A stretch of DNA of 56,332 bases from CAYJAD01 sp964371835 (GTDB taxonomy: Bacteria > Desulfobacterota > Desulfovibrionia > Desulfovibrionales > Desulfovibrionaceae): the NCBI GenBank assembly GCA_964371835.1, contig CAYJOP010000004.1, positions 1 through 56,332 on the forward strand. The letters run 5' to 3'. Under the pieces are notes generated by a model. It made no database searches. It was given only the letters and a program-made list of their open reading frames with translations, and was not told the origin of the DNA. Made by a program: the position numbers and the translations under genes. Shown here piece after piece: positions 26,452 to 34,887 of this stretch (position 1 is its first letter; each line of letters begins with the position of its first letter).

Positions 26452-26476
26452 GACAAACCCCTTATGGGCTTTTGTC
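26452..26476. promoter_or_regulatory. Hairpin resembling the one upstream of pal
   Basis: Arms GACAAACCC (26452-26460) and GGGCTTTTGTC (26466-26476) form a short stem upstream of pepA. A very similar arrangement, ACAAACCC...GGGTTTTGT, lies upstream of pal at 8571-8595. This may be a shared regulatory or REP-like unit. The similarity is seen; the function is unknown. Confidence 0.3.
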
Positions 26477-26496
26477 CGTCTTTGGCAACACTATCA

Positions 26497-26514
26497 TTTC
26501 ATGCTAGCATGAAA
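26497..26514. promoter_or_regulatory. 18-bp perfect palindrome upstream of pepA
   Basis: TTTCATGCTAGCATGAAA is a perfect 9+9 palindrome, 32 bases before the pepA GTG and within the divergent hemW/pepA intergenic region. The size and perfect dyad suggest an operator for a dimeric regulator, but no regulator is identified. Confidence 0.4.
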
Positions 26515-26545
26515 CATTATTATTAATTTTGCAAGGAGCTTTATT

Positions 26546-28048
26546 GTGGATATACGTTTTCAAGCTGGTGGCCCAAGCGCATGGAAGGGCCAAGTCATGC
26601 TTACTTTTGCCTGCAAGGATGAAGATCCATCAAGCATTTGCCCAGAAATTGGCGAAGCATCACCATGGTTTACCATAGCTCCTGGCCTTAGAGATTTTAA
26701 TGGCGACAAAGGCCAAATGGCCACATTTTATGGTCACCCAGACCAAGCCATACCCAGAGTTATTGCCCTTGGCCTTGGTAAGCGTGAAAAATTTACCCTT
26801 GAAGAATTTCGTAAATGCATTGGCGCAGCCATTAAGCATTGCCGCAGTCTTGGAGCTGAATCTGTGCTTATTCCTGTACCAGCACTAGCCACCCTACCCG
26901 CTGACAAAACCCGCTTGGTGGAGGAGGCCATTTGTGCATCATTTTTAGGGTTATACCGCTTCATGAGCCTTCGTAAGCCAAAGCCTGACCATAAAAATGA
27001 TCCCCTTTGGCTTGCCCTTGGCTTTGCTGAAAGCTCAGTGCCAGACACAGAGCACAAAGCCGCAAGACGTGGGGAACACGCCGCAAGCGGCGTTTGCCTT
27101 GCTCGTGACCTTGCTAACTCTCCACCAAATATTATGACCCCAAAAGCCCTTGCCAAAGCCGCCCAAGATGTGGCTAAAAAGCATGGAATGCAATATACAG
27201 CCTTAAATGTTAAAGAGCTTGAAAAAGTCAATTGCAACGCACTCTTAGCTGTGGGTCAAGGTTCTACTAACCCACCTTGTCTTGCCATTATTGAACACGC
27301 GCCCAAGGGCCATGAAAATGACAAACCCATTATATTTGTTGGCAAGGGACTAACCTTTGACTCTGGTGGTATTAGCATTAAGCCTGCTGCCAATATGCAC
27401 ACCATGAAAAGCGATATGTCAGGTGCAGCCGCCATTGTGGGCGCCATGCATGCCGCAGGCGAGGATAACATTGAACGCCGCATCATTGCAGTGCTTGCTT
27501 GTGCTGAAAATATGCCAGGCGGCAAAGCCATGCGCCCAGGTGATGTTGTTAAATCTCACTCAGGAAAAACCGTTGAAATACTGAATACCGACGCTGAAGG
27601 CAGACTTGTACTTTGTGATGCACTAAGCTACGTTCAAGAACAATGGGATGCAGAATATATAGTTGACATTGCAACACTTACAGGCGCTTGCGCCATTGCC
27701 CTTGGGCAAGAAATTGCTGGCCTGTTTAGTGACGATGTGGCCCTAAGCGAAGAAATTTGCAGTATTGGCGCAGTAACTGGTGACAATTATTGGCCCTTAC
27801 CCTTGTGGGATAATTATAATGCTGGCCTGCAAAGTAATGTGGCAGACCTTGCTCACCTTGGACCTCGTGAAGGTGGGGCAATACATGCCGCACTTTTCTT
27901 AAAAAACTTTATTAAAGATGATGTGCGCTGGGCGCATTTAGATATTGCAGGCGCAGATTGGGCCTTCAAAGGTACAAATCTTAGCCCTGTGGGAGCCATA
28001 GGCTTTGGCGTGCGTAGCTTACTTGAACTTATGCGGAGTGGTGTTTAA
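26546..28048 (+). CDS. pepA: Leucyl aminopeptidase (cytosol aminopeptidase, M17)
   Basis: A 500-residue cytosolic M17 exopeptidase that removes N-terminal residues from peptides, usually as a hexamer with two divalent metals. KGLTFDSGGISIKP supplies the metal-binding Lys/Asp, MKSDMSGAAA another Asp, and NTDAEGRLVLCDAL the signature with Asp, Glu and catalytic Arg. The start is GTG at 26546, supported by AAGGAG 10 bases upstream. The cobA-hemD ATG follows immediately after its stop, so the two are coupled. An 18-bp palindrome sits in the upstream region. Confidence 0.96.
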   Translation: MDIRFQAGGPSAWKGQVMLTFACKDEDPSSICPEIGEASPWFTIAPGLRDFNGDKGQMATFYGHPDQAIPRVIALGLGKREKFTLEEFRKCIGAAIKHCRSLGAESVLIPVPALATLPADKTRLVEEAICASFLGLYRFMSLRKPKPDHKNDPLWLALGFAESSVPDTEHKAARRGEHAASGVCLARDLANSPPNIMTPKALAKAAQDVAKKHGMQYTALNVKELEKVNCNALLAVGQGSTNPPCLAIIEHAPKGHENDKPIIFVGKGLTFDSGGISIKPAANMHTMKSDMSGAAAIVGAMHAAGEDNIERRIIAVLACAENMPGGKAMRPGDVVKSHSGKTVEILNTDAEGRLVLCDALSYVQEQWDAEYIVDIATLTGACAIALGQEIAGLFSDDVALSEEICSIGAVTGDNYWPLPLWDNYNAGLQSNVADLAHLGPREGGAIHAALFLKNFIKDDVRWAHLDIAGADWAFKGTNLSPVGAIGFGVRSLLELMRSGV

Positions 28049-29554
28049 ATGAAAGTATATCTTATAGGTGCAGGCCCAGGCGATGCCGGGCTTTTAACCA
28101 TCAAAGGCAAAAATATTTTAGAAAAGGCAGACGTCATTGTCTATGACGCATTGGCTAACCCAAGCTTATTAAATTATGCAAGAAAAGATGCAGAAATCAT
28201 CTATGTGGGCAAAAGGGCCGCAGACCACGCCCTACCACAAGACCAAATAAATGCCCTCATTGTAAAAAAAGCTAAAGAAAACAAAATTGTCGCTCGCCTA
28301 AAAGGTGGCGACCCCTATATCTTTGGTCGTGGCGGCGAAGAGGCAGAAGAATTATTAGAAGCTGGTGTCCCGTTTGAAGAAGTGCCTGGCATCTCAAGCA
28401 CCATTGCAGGCCCAGCCTATGCTGGCATTCCACTTACTCACCGCTCCTTTGCATCCTCAGTAACCCTAATCACTGGCCACGAAGATCCAAACAAACCAGG
28501 CTCTGTGCATAATTGGGAGGCCCTTGCAAAGTCTGCCTCCACCTTGGTTTTTGTCATGGGTATGAAAAACCTACCAGACATCTCCAAAAACTTAATTAAA
28601 GCTGGCCTTGACCCAAAAACCCCAGCTGGACTCGTTCATTGGGGCACAACTGCACATCATCGCTCGCTGGTGGCAAGCATTGAAACCCTACCAGATGAAG
28701 CCATAAAACAAGGTTTTACCAACCCATCCATCATCATCGTTGGCAATGTGGTAACTTTGCGTGATAAGCTAAATTGGTTTGAACAAAAGCCACTGCTTGG
28801 CAAGGGTATTGTGGTAACTCGTGCGCGCGAGCAAGCAAGCACCATCGCCCACGACCTTGCAGACCTTGGCGCGCATGTCATTCAATTTCCAACCATTGAA
28901 ATATACCCCATGCCAGACTATACAGAAGTTGACGCAAGCATTAAAAAACTCAATTCTTATCAGTGGCTTGTGTTCACATCCGTCAATGGCGTCAAGCATT
29001 TTTGGAAGCGCCTAAGCTTGCATAATCTTGATAGCAGATGCTTACACGGCATAAAGGTTGCCGCCATTGGCCCTGCCACTGCTGAAGTTCTACGCGAGCA
29101 AGGCATAAACCCAGACTTCATACCAGCTCAATATGTGGCAGAAGGCGTTGTTGAAGGCATGCTTGCCCTTGGCATGAAAGGACAAAATATCCTACTGCCA
29201 AGAGCCAAAGAAGCCCGCGAAGTATTACCAGACGCACTACGCAAAGCTGGTGCCAATGTCGACGTTCTACCCATCTATGAAACAAAACCAGCAGCGGCAC
29301 GCAAGGAAGAAGTGCTTGAAGAACTTAAAAATGGCCGCATCCACTGCATAACCTTTGGCTCATCATCCACCGTGGATAACTTCCTCTCACTCATACCTGT
29401 AGAAACCCTTAAACAATATCCCCAAGTTAAACTGGCTGCCATTGGGCCAATTACCGCTAAAACCATGCAAAAACACGGCCTTGAATGCCATATACAACCA
29501 AAGGACTTCACCATCCCAGCCCTTGTGGATGAACTTAAAACATTTTTTGGTTAA
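28049..29554 (+). CDS. cobA-hemD: Uroporphyrinogen-III C-methyltransferase / uroporphyrinogen-III synthase fusion
   Basis: A 501-residue fusion of two tetrapyrrole enzymes. The N-terminal ~245 residues are a CobA/SUMT, with the SAM-binding YLIGAGPGDAGLLT at about 4-17 and a PYIFGRGGEE loop near residues 90-99; it would methylate uroporphyrinogen III at C2 and C7 to precorrin-2. The C-terminal ~250 residues form a HemD domain (GKGIVVTRAREQA start) that closes hydroxymethylbilane to uroporphyrinogen III. The fusion channels two consecutive steps toward sirohaem, cobalamin and the alternative haem route. Such fusions are common in sulfate reducers and clostridia. It begins one base after pepA ends. 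Confidence 0.95.
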   Translation: MKVYLIGAGPGDAGLLTIKGKNILEKADVIVYDALANPSLLNYARKDAEIIYVGKRAADHALPQDQINALIVKKAKENKIVARLKGGDPYIFGRGGEEAEELLEAGVPFEEVPGISSTIAGPAYAGIPLTHRSFASSVTLITGHEDPNKPGSVHNWEALAKSASTLVFVMGMKNLPDISKNLIKAGLDPKTPAGLVHWGTTAHHRSLVASIETLPDEAIKQGFTNPSIIIVGNVVTLRDKLNWFEQKPLLGKGIVVTRAREQASTIAHDLADLGAHVIQFPTIEIYPMPDYTEVDASIKKLNSYQWLVFTSVNGVKHFWKRLSLHNLDSRCLHGIKVAAIGPATAEVLREQGINPDFIPAQYVAEGVVEGMLALGMKGQNILLPRAKEAREVLPDALRKAGANVDVLPIYETKPAAARKEEVLEELKNGRIHCITFGSSSTVDNFLSLIPVETLKQYPQVKLAAIGPITAKTMQKHGLECHIQPKDFTIPALVDELKTFFG

Positions 29555-29650
29555 TTAATTATAATTTTTTGGGGGAGAGAACTTTTTTGGGTGAATTGTC
29601 AAATGAAAGTTATCACCTTTGAAAATCCTTGTTACCTCAAAAACTTTAAC

Positions 29651-29675
29651 GCCTCATTCCCCTTGGGAATGAGGC
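29651..29675. terminator. Bidirectional hairpin between convergent genes
   Basis: Perfect 11-base arms GCCTCATTCCC (29651-29661) and GGGAATGAGGC (29665-29675) with a CTT loop lie between cobA-hemD (+) and the CDF gene (-). The stem is strong and GC-rich. The T-run is weak on either side, so it may be a mainly structural or bidirectional terminator. Confidence 0.55.
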
Positions 29676-29706
29676 AAGTATCTAGTTTCACTAAAACCCT
29701 TCTGCA

Positions 29707-30600
29707 TCAAAAATCCACCGAAAATTCAATATCAACCTTCTTGGTTTGTGTGTCTAAATTCAAGAACTCTCTAAATTTGCCTATTTCTTCACTGGCTTGG
29801 CTTAAGGAAATTTCCTTGGTGAAGTTTATTTTTATAAACAAGTCATAGTAAATACCTTGTTTTAATACAATAAGCTCTTTTATTTCAAAATTTTTAGTGT
29901 TTTTTTCAAGGTAATTTTCAATGCTTTGTGAGTATTTTTGTGCAATTTCATCTGTGGCAAGGCTTCCTGCAATGCCCACCATGCTATTGAAAAATATGTC
30001 CGCAGCGGCCTTAATGAGTATAATAATTATGGCAAGAGTTGCCAATTTTTCCGCATAAATTAGCCAAGTTATGTTGTATTCAATGCCCACATAGCTTAAC
30101 AAAAGCCCCACAATTACTATTATGGTGGAATATGCATCGGCCTTGGACTCAAGTCCGCTATTTTTAAGTGTATGTGAGTCAAGCTTCTTAGCTTGATACA
30201 GCACATAATACGATAGAATTAGCTTAATTATAAAGGTTAATAAGGACACAAAAAGCACAAAAAAGCTCACGCTTGTGGCAAGGGTTGACCAATCCTTTAC
30301 AAATTGTACCGCAAGCTCATACACCATGAAAAATATTGCCACAGACGCTATGAGCGAGGAGGCATATTCTAAATTACTATGCCCAAAAGGATGCACATCA
30401 TCCTTGGGTTTTCTGGCCATTTTTAGGCCCACAATATAAAAAAAGTCTGTTAATAAGTCAGAAAGCGAATGCACGCCATCTGCTATAAGCAGTTGACTAT
30501 TAAATAAAAAACCAACTATGATTTTTGAAAAGCATAAAAAGGCATTCACAAAAGAATTTATTATCAGTACAAAAAATTGCTTATCTTGAGTCTTTGACAT
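29707..30600 (-). CDS. Cation diffusion facilitator family transporter
   Basis: A 297-residue inner-membrane CDF antiporter that would export a divalent metal (Zn, Fe, Co or Mn) against protons. About five to six TM helices span 1-210, followed by a cytoplasmic C-terminal domain. The TM2 metal motif is complete (IADGVHSLSD, with HxxxD), and HPFGHSNLEY matches the loop. In TM5, where YiiP has HxxxD, this protein reads E-S-K-A-D, so the His appears replaced by Glu. That alignment is by eye. Metal identity cannot be assigned. It is convergent to cobA-hemD and divergent from thiF. Confidence 0.9.
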   Translation of the reverse strand: MSKTQDKQFFVLIINSFVNAFLCFSKIIVGFLFNSQLLIADGVHSLSDLLTDFFYIVGLKMARKPKDDVHPFGHSNLEYASSLIASVAIFFMVYELAVQFVKDWSTLATSVSFFVLFVSLLTFIIKLILSYYVLYQAKKLDSHTLKNSGLESKADAYSTIIVIVGLLLSYVGIEYNITWLIYAEKLATLAIIIILIKAAADIFFNSMVGIAGSLATDEIAQKYSQSIENYLEKNTKNFEIKELIVLKQGIYYDLFIKINFTKEISLSQASEEIGKFREFLNLDTQTKKVDIEFSVDF

Positions 30601-30700
30601 ATTCTGCTCTCAACATTTAGGGTATAGATTAACGTCATGAAAATTTACGTCAATCTAGCTTTAATGCAAGATTTAAAGTGAATGCATATAAAGGTCTGTT

Positions 30701-31294
30701 ATGTTAGAACAAGGCTTAACAAAATATTTAAGTGAATCCCAATTGCAAGCGCTTTCCACTGTGCGCATGGGCATTGCAGGTGTTGGTGGCCTTGGCTCAA
30801 ATTGTGCTTTATTGCTCGCTCGCAGTGGTGTAAATAATTTTGTGCTCATTGATGATGATGTGGTTGATGCCAGCAACTTAAATCGTCAATGTTATATGCC
30901 TCACCATGTGGGCATGGCAAAAGTTAACTCCCTTGAACAAATTTTGCTTGAGCTAAACCCCAAAGTTTTAATTGAAAAACATTTACTACGCCTTGATGAA
31001 CACAATATTAACTTTTTTTTAAGCAAGGCCACACATTGGGTTGAAGCTCTTGATGATGCAAGTAGCAAACGCCTTTTTGTGGAGCATAGCATACAAAATG
31101 AACTTTTTACCGTGAGTGCCTCTGGCATTTGTGGTTATGGTGGGCCACCCATGCAGCAAAAAAACATGGGCAAACATCTTGTGCTTGTGGGGGATTTTAG
31201 CTCAGATATGCATGATTATCCGCCACTTGCACCAAGGGTTATGCAAGCCGCCGCCATGCAAGCAGATGCCATGCTCACCCATATTCTAAAATGA
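30701..31294 (+). CDS. thiF: ThiF-family adenylyltransferase (E1-like)
   Basis: A 197-residue E1-like enzyme that would adenylate the C-terminus of a small sulfur-carrier protein such as ThiS. The nucleotide motif GVGGLGSNCA lies at about residues 27-36, followed by DDDVVDASNLNRQ, which holds the usual Asp and NLNRQ residues, and a GMAKVNSL helix. It is shorter than E. coli ThiF (251) and lacks the C-terminal CxxC zinc site and catalytic Cys loop of that group, like the compact ThiF family found in anaerobes. No thiS, thiG or thiH is nearby, so the partner is not visible. AAAGG precedes the ATG. Confidence 0.85.
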   Translation: MLEQGLTKYLSESQLQALSTVRMGIAGVGGLGSNCALLLARSGVNNFVLIDDDVVDASNLNRQCYMPHHVGMAKVNSLEQILLELNPKVLIEKHLLRLDEHNINFFLSKATHWVEALDDASSKRLFVEHSIQNELFTVSASGICGYGGPPMQQKNMGKHLVLVGDFSSDMHDYPPLAPRVMQAAAMQADAMLTHILK

Positions 31295-31379
31295 TTTTTT
31301 AAGTTTGCATTCTCGCCATTGACATTTATGCCCTCGGCTGTAAAACTGCTAGACCAAATTTCATATTATAGGAAACATC

Positions 31380-32576
31380 ATGACCGACATAGAAACACAG
31401 ATGACCCAAATCAAACGTGGTATTGCTGAACTAATTGACGAAGCAGAACTGCGCAAAAAAATTGCCCGTGGAAAACCTTTAACCATCAAGGTTGGCTTTG
31501 ACCCCACAGCCCCAGATTTACACTTGGGCCATACTGTTGTTATGCACAAAATGCGTCATTTCCAAGAACTTGGACATAGAATTGTATTTTTAATTGGCGA
31601 CTTTACTGGCCTCATTGGCGACCCTTCAGGCCGCAATGAAACTCGCCCCCCCTTAAGTCAGGAACAAGTGCTAGCCAACGCCGAAACTTACAAAAAACAA
31701 GTCTTTAAAATTTTAGACCCTGAAAAAACCGTGGTGGAATTTAACTCCAAGTGGCTTGGTGGCATGAGTTCAGCGGATTTTATTCGCCTTGCTTCTCGTT
31801 ATACTGTTGCTCGCATGCTTGAGCGTGACGACTTTGAAAAGCGCTACAAAGAGCAAAGACCCATTGCCATTCATGAATTTTTATACCCGCTTTGCCAAGG
31901 CTATGACTCAGTAGCACTAAAATCTGATGTGGAGATGGGCGGTACCGACCAAAAGTTCAACTTGCTGGTGGGGCGCCACTTGCAAGGCCAATATGAAATT
32001 GAGCCACAATGCATTATCACCTTACCGCTTTTAGAGGGCACAGATGGCGTGCGTAAAATGAGCAAATCATATGGTAATTACATTGGCATTGACGAAAGCC
32101 CAACAGATATTTTTGGCAAGGTCATGTCCATTTCTGACGAGCTAATGTGGCGTTATTATGAACTTCTTTCTTCCTTTAGCTTGGATGAAATTGCCGCAAA
32201 AAAGCGAGGCGTTGAAAAGGGAGAAATTCACCCCAAGGTGGCTAAAGAAGATTTAGCCGAAGAAATGGTCACTCGCTACCACTCAGAAAAAGACGCTAAG
32301 GAAGCTCGCCAAGGCTTTACTGCTGTATTTGTAAAAGGTGGCGTGCCAGATGATGCCCCAACTCACAGTTGCACAAGTGGTGAAGATAGCACCCCACCTG
32401 TGTTTTTAGAGGCCGCAGGCCTTGTTAAGTCACGCGGAGAAGCACGCAGATTAATTAAAGAAGGCGCATTCTCCATTGATGATGTGCGCTCAGACGATGC
32501 ACAGAGCCCGTTACCAGCTGGTAATTATGTTATACGCTTGGGCAAAAAAAGGTTCTTACGCCTTGAGGTTAAGTAG
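31380..32576 (+). CDS. tyrS: Tyrosine-tRNA ligase
   Basis: A 398-residue class I aminoacyl-tRNA synthetase that charges tRNA-Tyr. The HIGH-type motif is in PDLHLGHT (about 43-50) and the KMSKS motif is intact in RKMSKSYGN (about 225-233). The C-terminal S4-type RNA-binding domain (about 335-398) includes GLVKSRGEARRLIKEG. The length and layout match the TyrRS branch with a longer spacer. AGGAAA precedes the ATG. The PFK-2/FBPase-2 gene begins 6 bases after its stop, so the two are likely one transcript. Confidence 0.96.
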   Translation: MTDIETQMTQIKRGIAELIDEAELRKKIARGKPLTIKVGFDPTAPDLHLGHTVVMHKMRHFQELGHRIVFLIGDFTGLIGDPSGRNETRPPLSQEQVLANAETYKKQVFKILDPEKTVVEFNSKWLGGMSSADFIRLASRYTVARMLERDDFEKRYKEQRPIAIHEFLYPLCQGYDSVALKSDVEMGGTDQKFNLLVGRHLQGQYEIEPQCIITLPLLEGTDGVRKMSKSYGNYIGIDESPTDIFGKVMSISDELMWRYYELLSSFSLDEIAAKKRGVEKGEIHPKVAKEDLAEEMVTRYHSEKDAKEARQGFTAVFVKGGVPDDAPTHSCTSGEDSTPPVFLEAAGLVKSRGEARRLIKEGAFSIDDVRSDDAQSPLPAGNYVIRLGKKRFLRLEVK

Positions 32577-32581
32577 TTTTA

Positions 32582-33787
32582 ATGCGGAAACTTTATGTAG
32601 CAATGGTGGGCCTACCTGCCAGAGGTAAAAGTACGCTTGCAAAGCGTATTTGTGAAAACCTACAAGCTGAAGGTACCCAAGCCGCCATTTTTAATAATGG
32701 CGATGTGCGCCGTGAAGTGGCTGGAGCAGAGTCTGCCGCCGCTGAATTTTACTCTGCAAATAATACAGATGGACGTGAAACACGCGAACAAATTGCCCTT
32801 CAAAATATGCGTCGTGCTCAGGCTTTTTTGGCAGAAGGTGGCGATGTTGCTATTTTGGACGCAACCAATACCAGCCGAGCTAGAAGGCAAGTAATTCAAA
32901 ATACTTTGACCGACTACCCAGTGCTTTTTATTGATTGCGTAAATGAAGACCCACTCTTGCAAGACAATTTTACCAGAGCAAAGAGCAAGCTGCCAGAATT
33001 TCAAAATATGCCAGAGGATGAAGCTCTTAAAAGCTTTCATGCACGCATTGCCTACTATGAAGAACTATACGAGCCAGTAGGTATAGACGAAAAATACTGG
33101 ATGTGTGTTGATGCCACAGCCAACCGCATATTGGCAGAGTGCCCTTGCGATTCGCCGCATTATCCTGCCATTAGAGATGTTGTCGTTTCCATGTGGGTGC
33201 GTAATCTTTATTTAGTTAGGCATGGGCAAACGCAATTTAACCTTGAGGGCCGCATTGGTGGCAATCCTCCTTTAACAGAAAAAGGCCTGCGCCAAGCAAA
33301 TAGCTTGGCAGATCATTTGCAATCTTCTGAAATTCCTTGGATTTTCACATCCACAAGACTTCGCTCGCATCAAACTGCCGCTCCCTTAATGAAGGATAGA
33401 CCAGACTCTAACAGCATGGCTTTGAAAGAATTTGACGAAATTTGGGCTGGAGATTGCGAAGATATGCGCTATGAGGACATAAATATACAAATGCCAGAGG
33501 TTAGTGCTGGGCGGCGAGCCAATAAATACAGCTATGCCTACCCCAACGGCGAAAGTTATGCCATTTTGCGTGAGCGTGTGCGCAGGGGGCTTAGGCGCGC
33601 ATTATTTATTGCTGGAGATTCGCCACTGCTAATTGTGGGGCATCAAGCGGTAAACAGGGTAATTTTATCACTTTTTTTATTACAGCGCAGTGAGGATATT
33701 CCTTTTATATACATTCCTCAAAATCAGTATTATCATATATCCACAACCCCACGCCACAAGCTCTTTGAGTTGGTGAAGTTTTTTTAG
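32582..33787 (+). CDS. PFK-2/FBPase-2-like bifunctional enzyme
   Basis: A 401-residue two-domain protein with the layout of 6-phosphofructo-2-kinase/fructose-2,6-bisphosphatase. The N-terminal kinase half has the P-loop VGLPARGKS (about 9-17), NNGDVRREVAG and LDATNTSRARR, the last matching the DATNT stretch of eukaryotic enzymes. The C-terminal phosphatase half has LVRHGQTQFN with the phospho-His, RIGGNPPLTEKG, GESYAILRERVRR, and VGHQAVNRV with the second catalytic His. Both active sites look complete. The enzyme would make and break fructose-2,6-bisphosphate, a signal well known in eukaryotes; its bacterial target is unclear. It sits 6 bases after tyrS and just before an FAD oxidoreductase. 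Confidence 0.9.
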   Translation: MRKLYVAMVGLPARGKSTLAKRICENLQAEGTQAAIFNNGDVRREVAGAESAAAEFYSANNTDGRETREQIALQNMRRAQAFLAEGGDVAILDATNTSRARRQVIQNTLTDYPVLFIDCVNEDPLLQDNFTRAKSKLPEFQNMPEDEALKSFHARIAYYEELYEPVGIDEKYWMCVDATANRILAECPCDSPHYPAIRDVVVSMWVRNLYLVRHGQTQFNLEGRIGGNPPLTEKGLRQANSLADHLQSSEIPWIFTSTRLRSHQTAAPLMKDRPDSNSMALKEFDEIWAGDCEDMRYEDINIQMPEVSAGRRANKYSYAYPNGESYAILRERVRRGLRRALFIAGDSPLLIVGHQAVNRVILSLFLLQRSEDIPFIYIPQNQYYHISTTPRHKLFELVKFF

Positions 33788-33809
33788 TATATAACCCAAG
33801 CGAGGCCGC

Positions 33810-34883
33810 ATGAATGAAGATATGATGAATTTTGCTTTTTTACGCAAAGAGCCAGCCAAACCCAATAACCGCAAGGTTGGTATTATTGGTGCTGGGCCTT
33901 CAGGTCTTGCTGCTTGTGGTTTTTTGGCCTCGCATGGCTATCAAGTGGACGTATATGACAAATTGCCAAAGCCTGGCGGTTTAATGCTTTTTGGCATTCC
34001 TGGTCACCGCATACCTTCTGAGCGCATTCAAAAAGGCACTACCTTACTCTCTCGCTCCTATGGTGTTAATTTTCATAATCAAACCAAGGTTTGTTGTTCA
34101 AACCCACTATTTGAAGAAGAGGGCGACCACTTTTCACAAGATATGCGCAGCCTCGATGAACTTGTGGAAAACCATGACGCCATAATAATTTGTACTGGCT
34201 CATGGAAATCACGTCGCATGGAAATTGAAGGCGAAAATTTAAGCAATGTGCTTTCGGGCTTAGAATTTTTATTTCCCATCCGTGCTGCCCGCTATGGCCG
34301 TGCAAATGTGCAAGCACCAGATGTAAAAGACAAAAATATCGCTGTAATAGGTGCAGGTTATTCAGCAGTGGATGTGGCCCATAGCGCCATGCAAATGGGC
34401 GCAAAAAGCGTTCATATGCTTTATAGACGCAGCATGCAGGATGCTCCAGCTGGTGTTTTTGAAATTGAACGTCTAATTAAAGACGGCATAACATGGCAAG
34501 AGCTTTGTGTACCCACGAAAGTTTTGGGCGAAACACAAGTGGAAGGCATAGAATTTACAAATAAAAATACCAATGAGACCCAAAGTATTGCAGTGGACAT
34601 GGTGGTGTCTGCCATTGGTGAAGTACCAACCCCACCCTTCCAAGACCAGCTGGGTTTAACTGACGTGCGCAAAGGCGAAGTGCGTTGGCTACATATGACT
34701 AAGATTGAAAACGTTTTTGTGGCTGGAGATGTGCTTACAGGCCCAAGTAAAATTGGCAAGGCCGTTTATAGTGGTCTTCGAGCCGCTCGCTCCCTTGCCC
34801 ACTGGCTTGACTTAAAATCTCAGCACCGTGAATCAGAATACAACTATGCAGCAGACGTCATTGCGCCCAACTCATTAAGGTAA
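33810..34883 (+). CDS. FAD/NAD(P)-dependent oxidoreductase (GltD-like)
   Basis: A 357-residue flavoprotein of the glutamate-synthase small-subunit type (pyridine nucleotide-disulphide oxidoreductase fold). The FAD-binding VGIIGAGPSGLAACG lies near residues 23-37, GGLMLFGIPGHRIP follows, and a second Rossmann IAVIGAGYSAVDVA lies near 181-194. The C-terminal VFVAGDVLTGPS is the second FAD contact. There is no N-terminal cysteine cluster domain of its own; the ferredoxin-type protein immediately downstream probably supplies the iron-sulfur relay. The gene pair is separated by 4 bases. GAGG precedes the ATG. The electron acceptor is unknown. Confidence 0.9.
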   Translation: MNEDMMNFAFLRKEPAKPNNRKVGIIGAGPSGLAACGFLASHGYQVDVYDKLPKPGGLMLFGIPGHRIPSERIQKGTTLLSRSYGVNFHNQTKVCCSNPLFEEEGDHFSQDMRSLDELVENHDAIIICTGSWKSRRMEIEGENLSNVLSGLEFLFPIRAARYGRANVQAPDVKDKNIAVIGAGYSAVDVAHSAMQMGAKSVHMLYRRSMQDAPAGVFEIERLIKDGITWQELCVPTKVLGETQVEGIEFTNKNTNETQSIAVDMVVSAIGEVPTPPFQDQLGLTDVRKGEVRWLHMTKIENVFVAGDVLTGPSKIGKAVYSGLRAARSLAHWLDLKSQHRESEYNYAADVIAPNSLR

Positions 34884-34887
34884 GATT

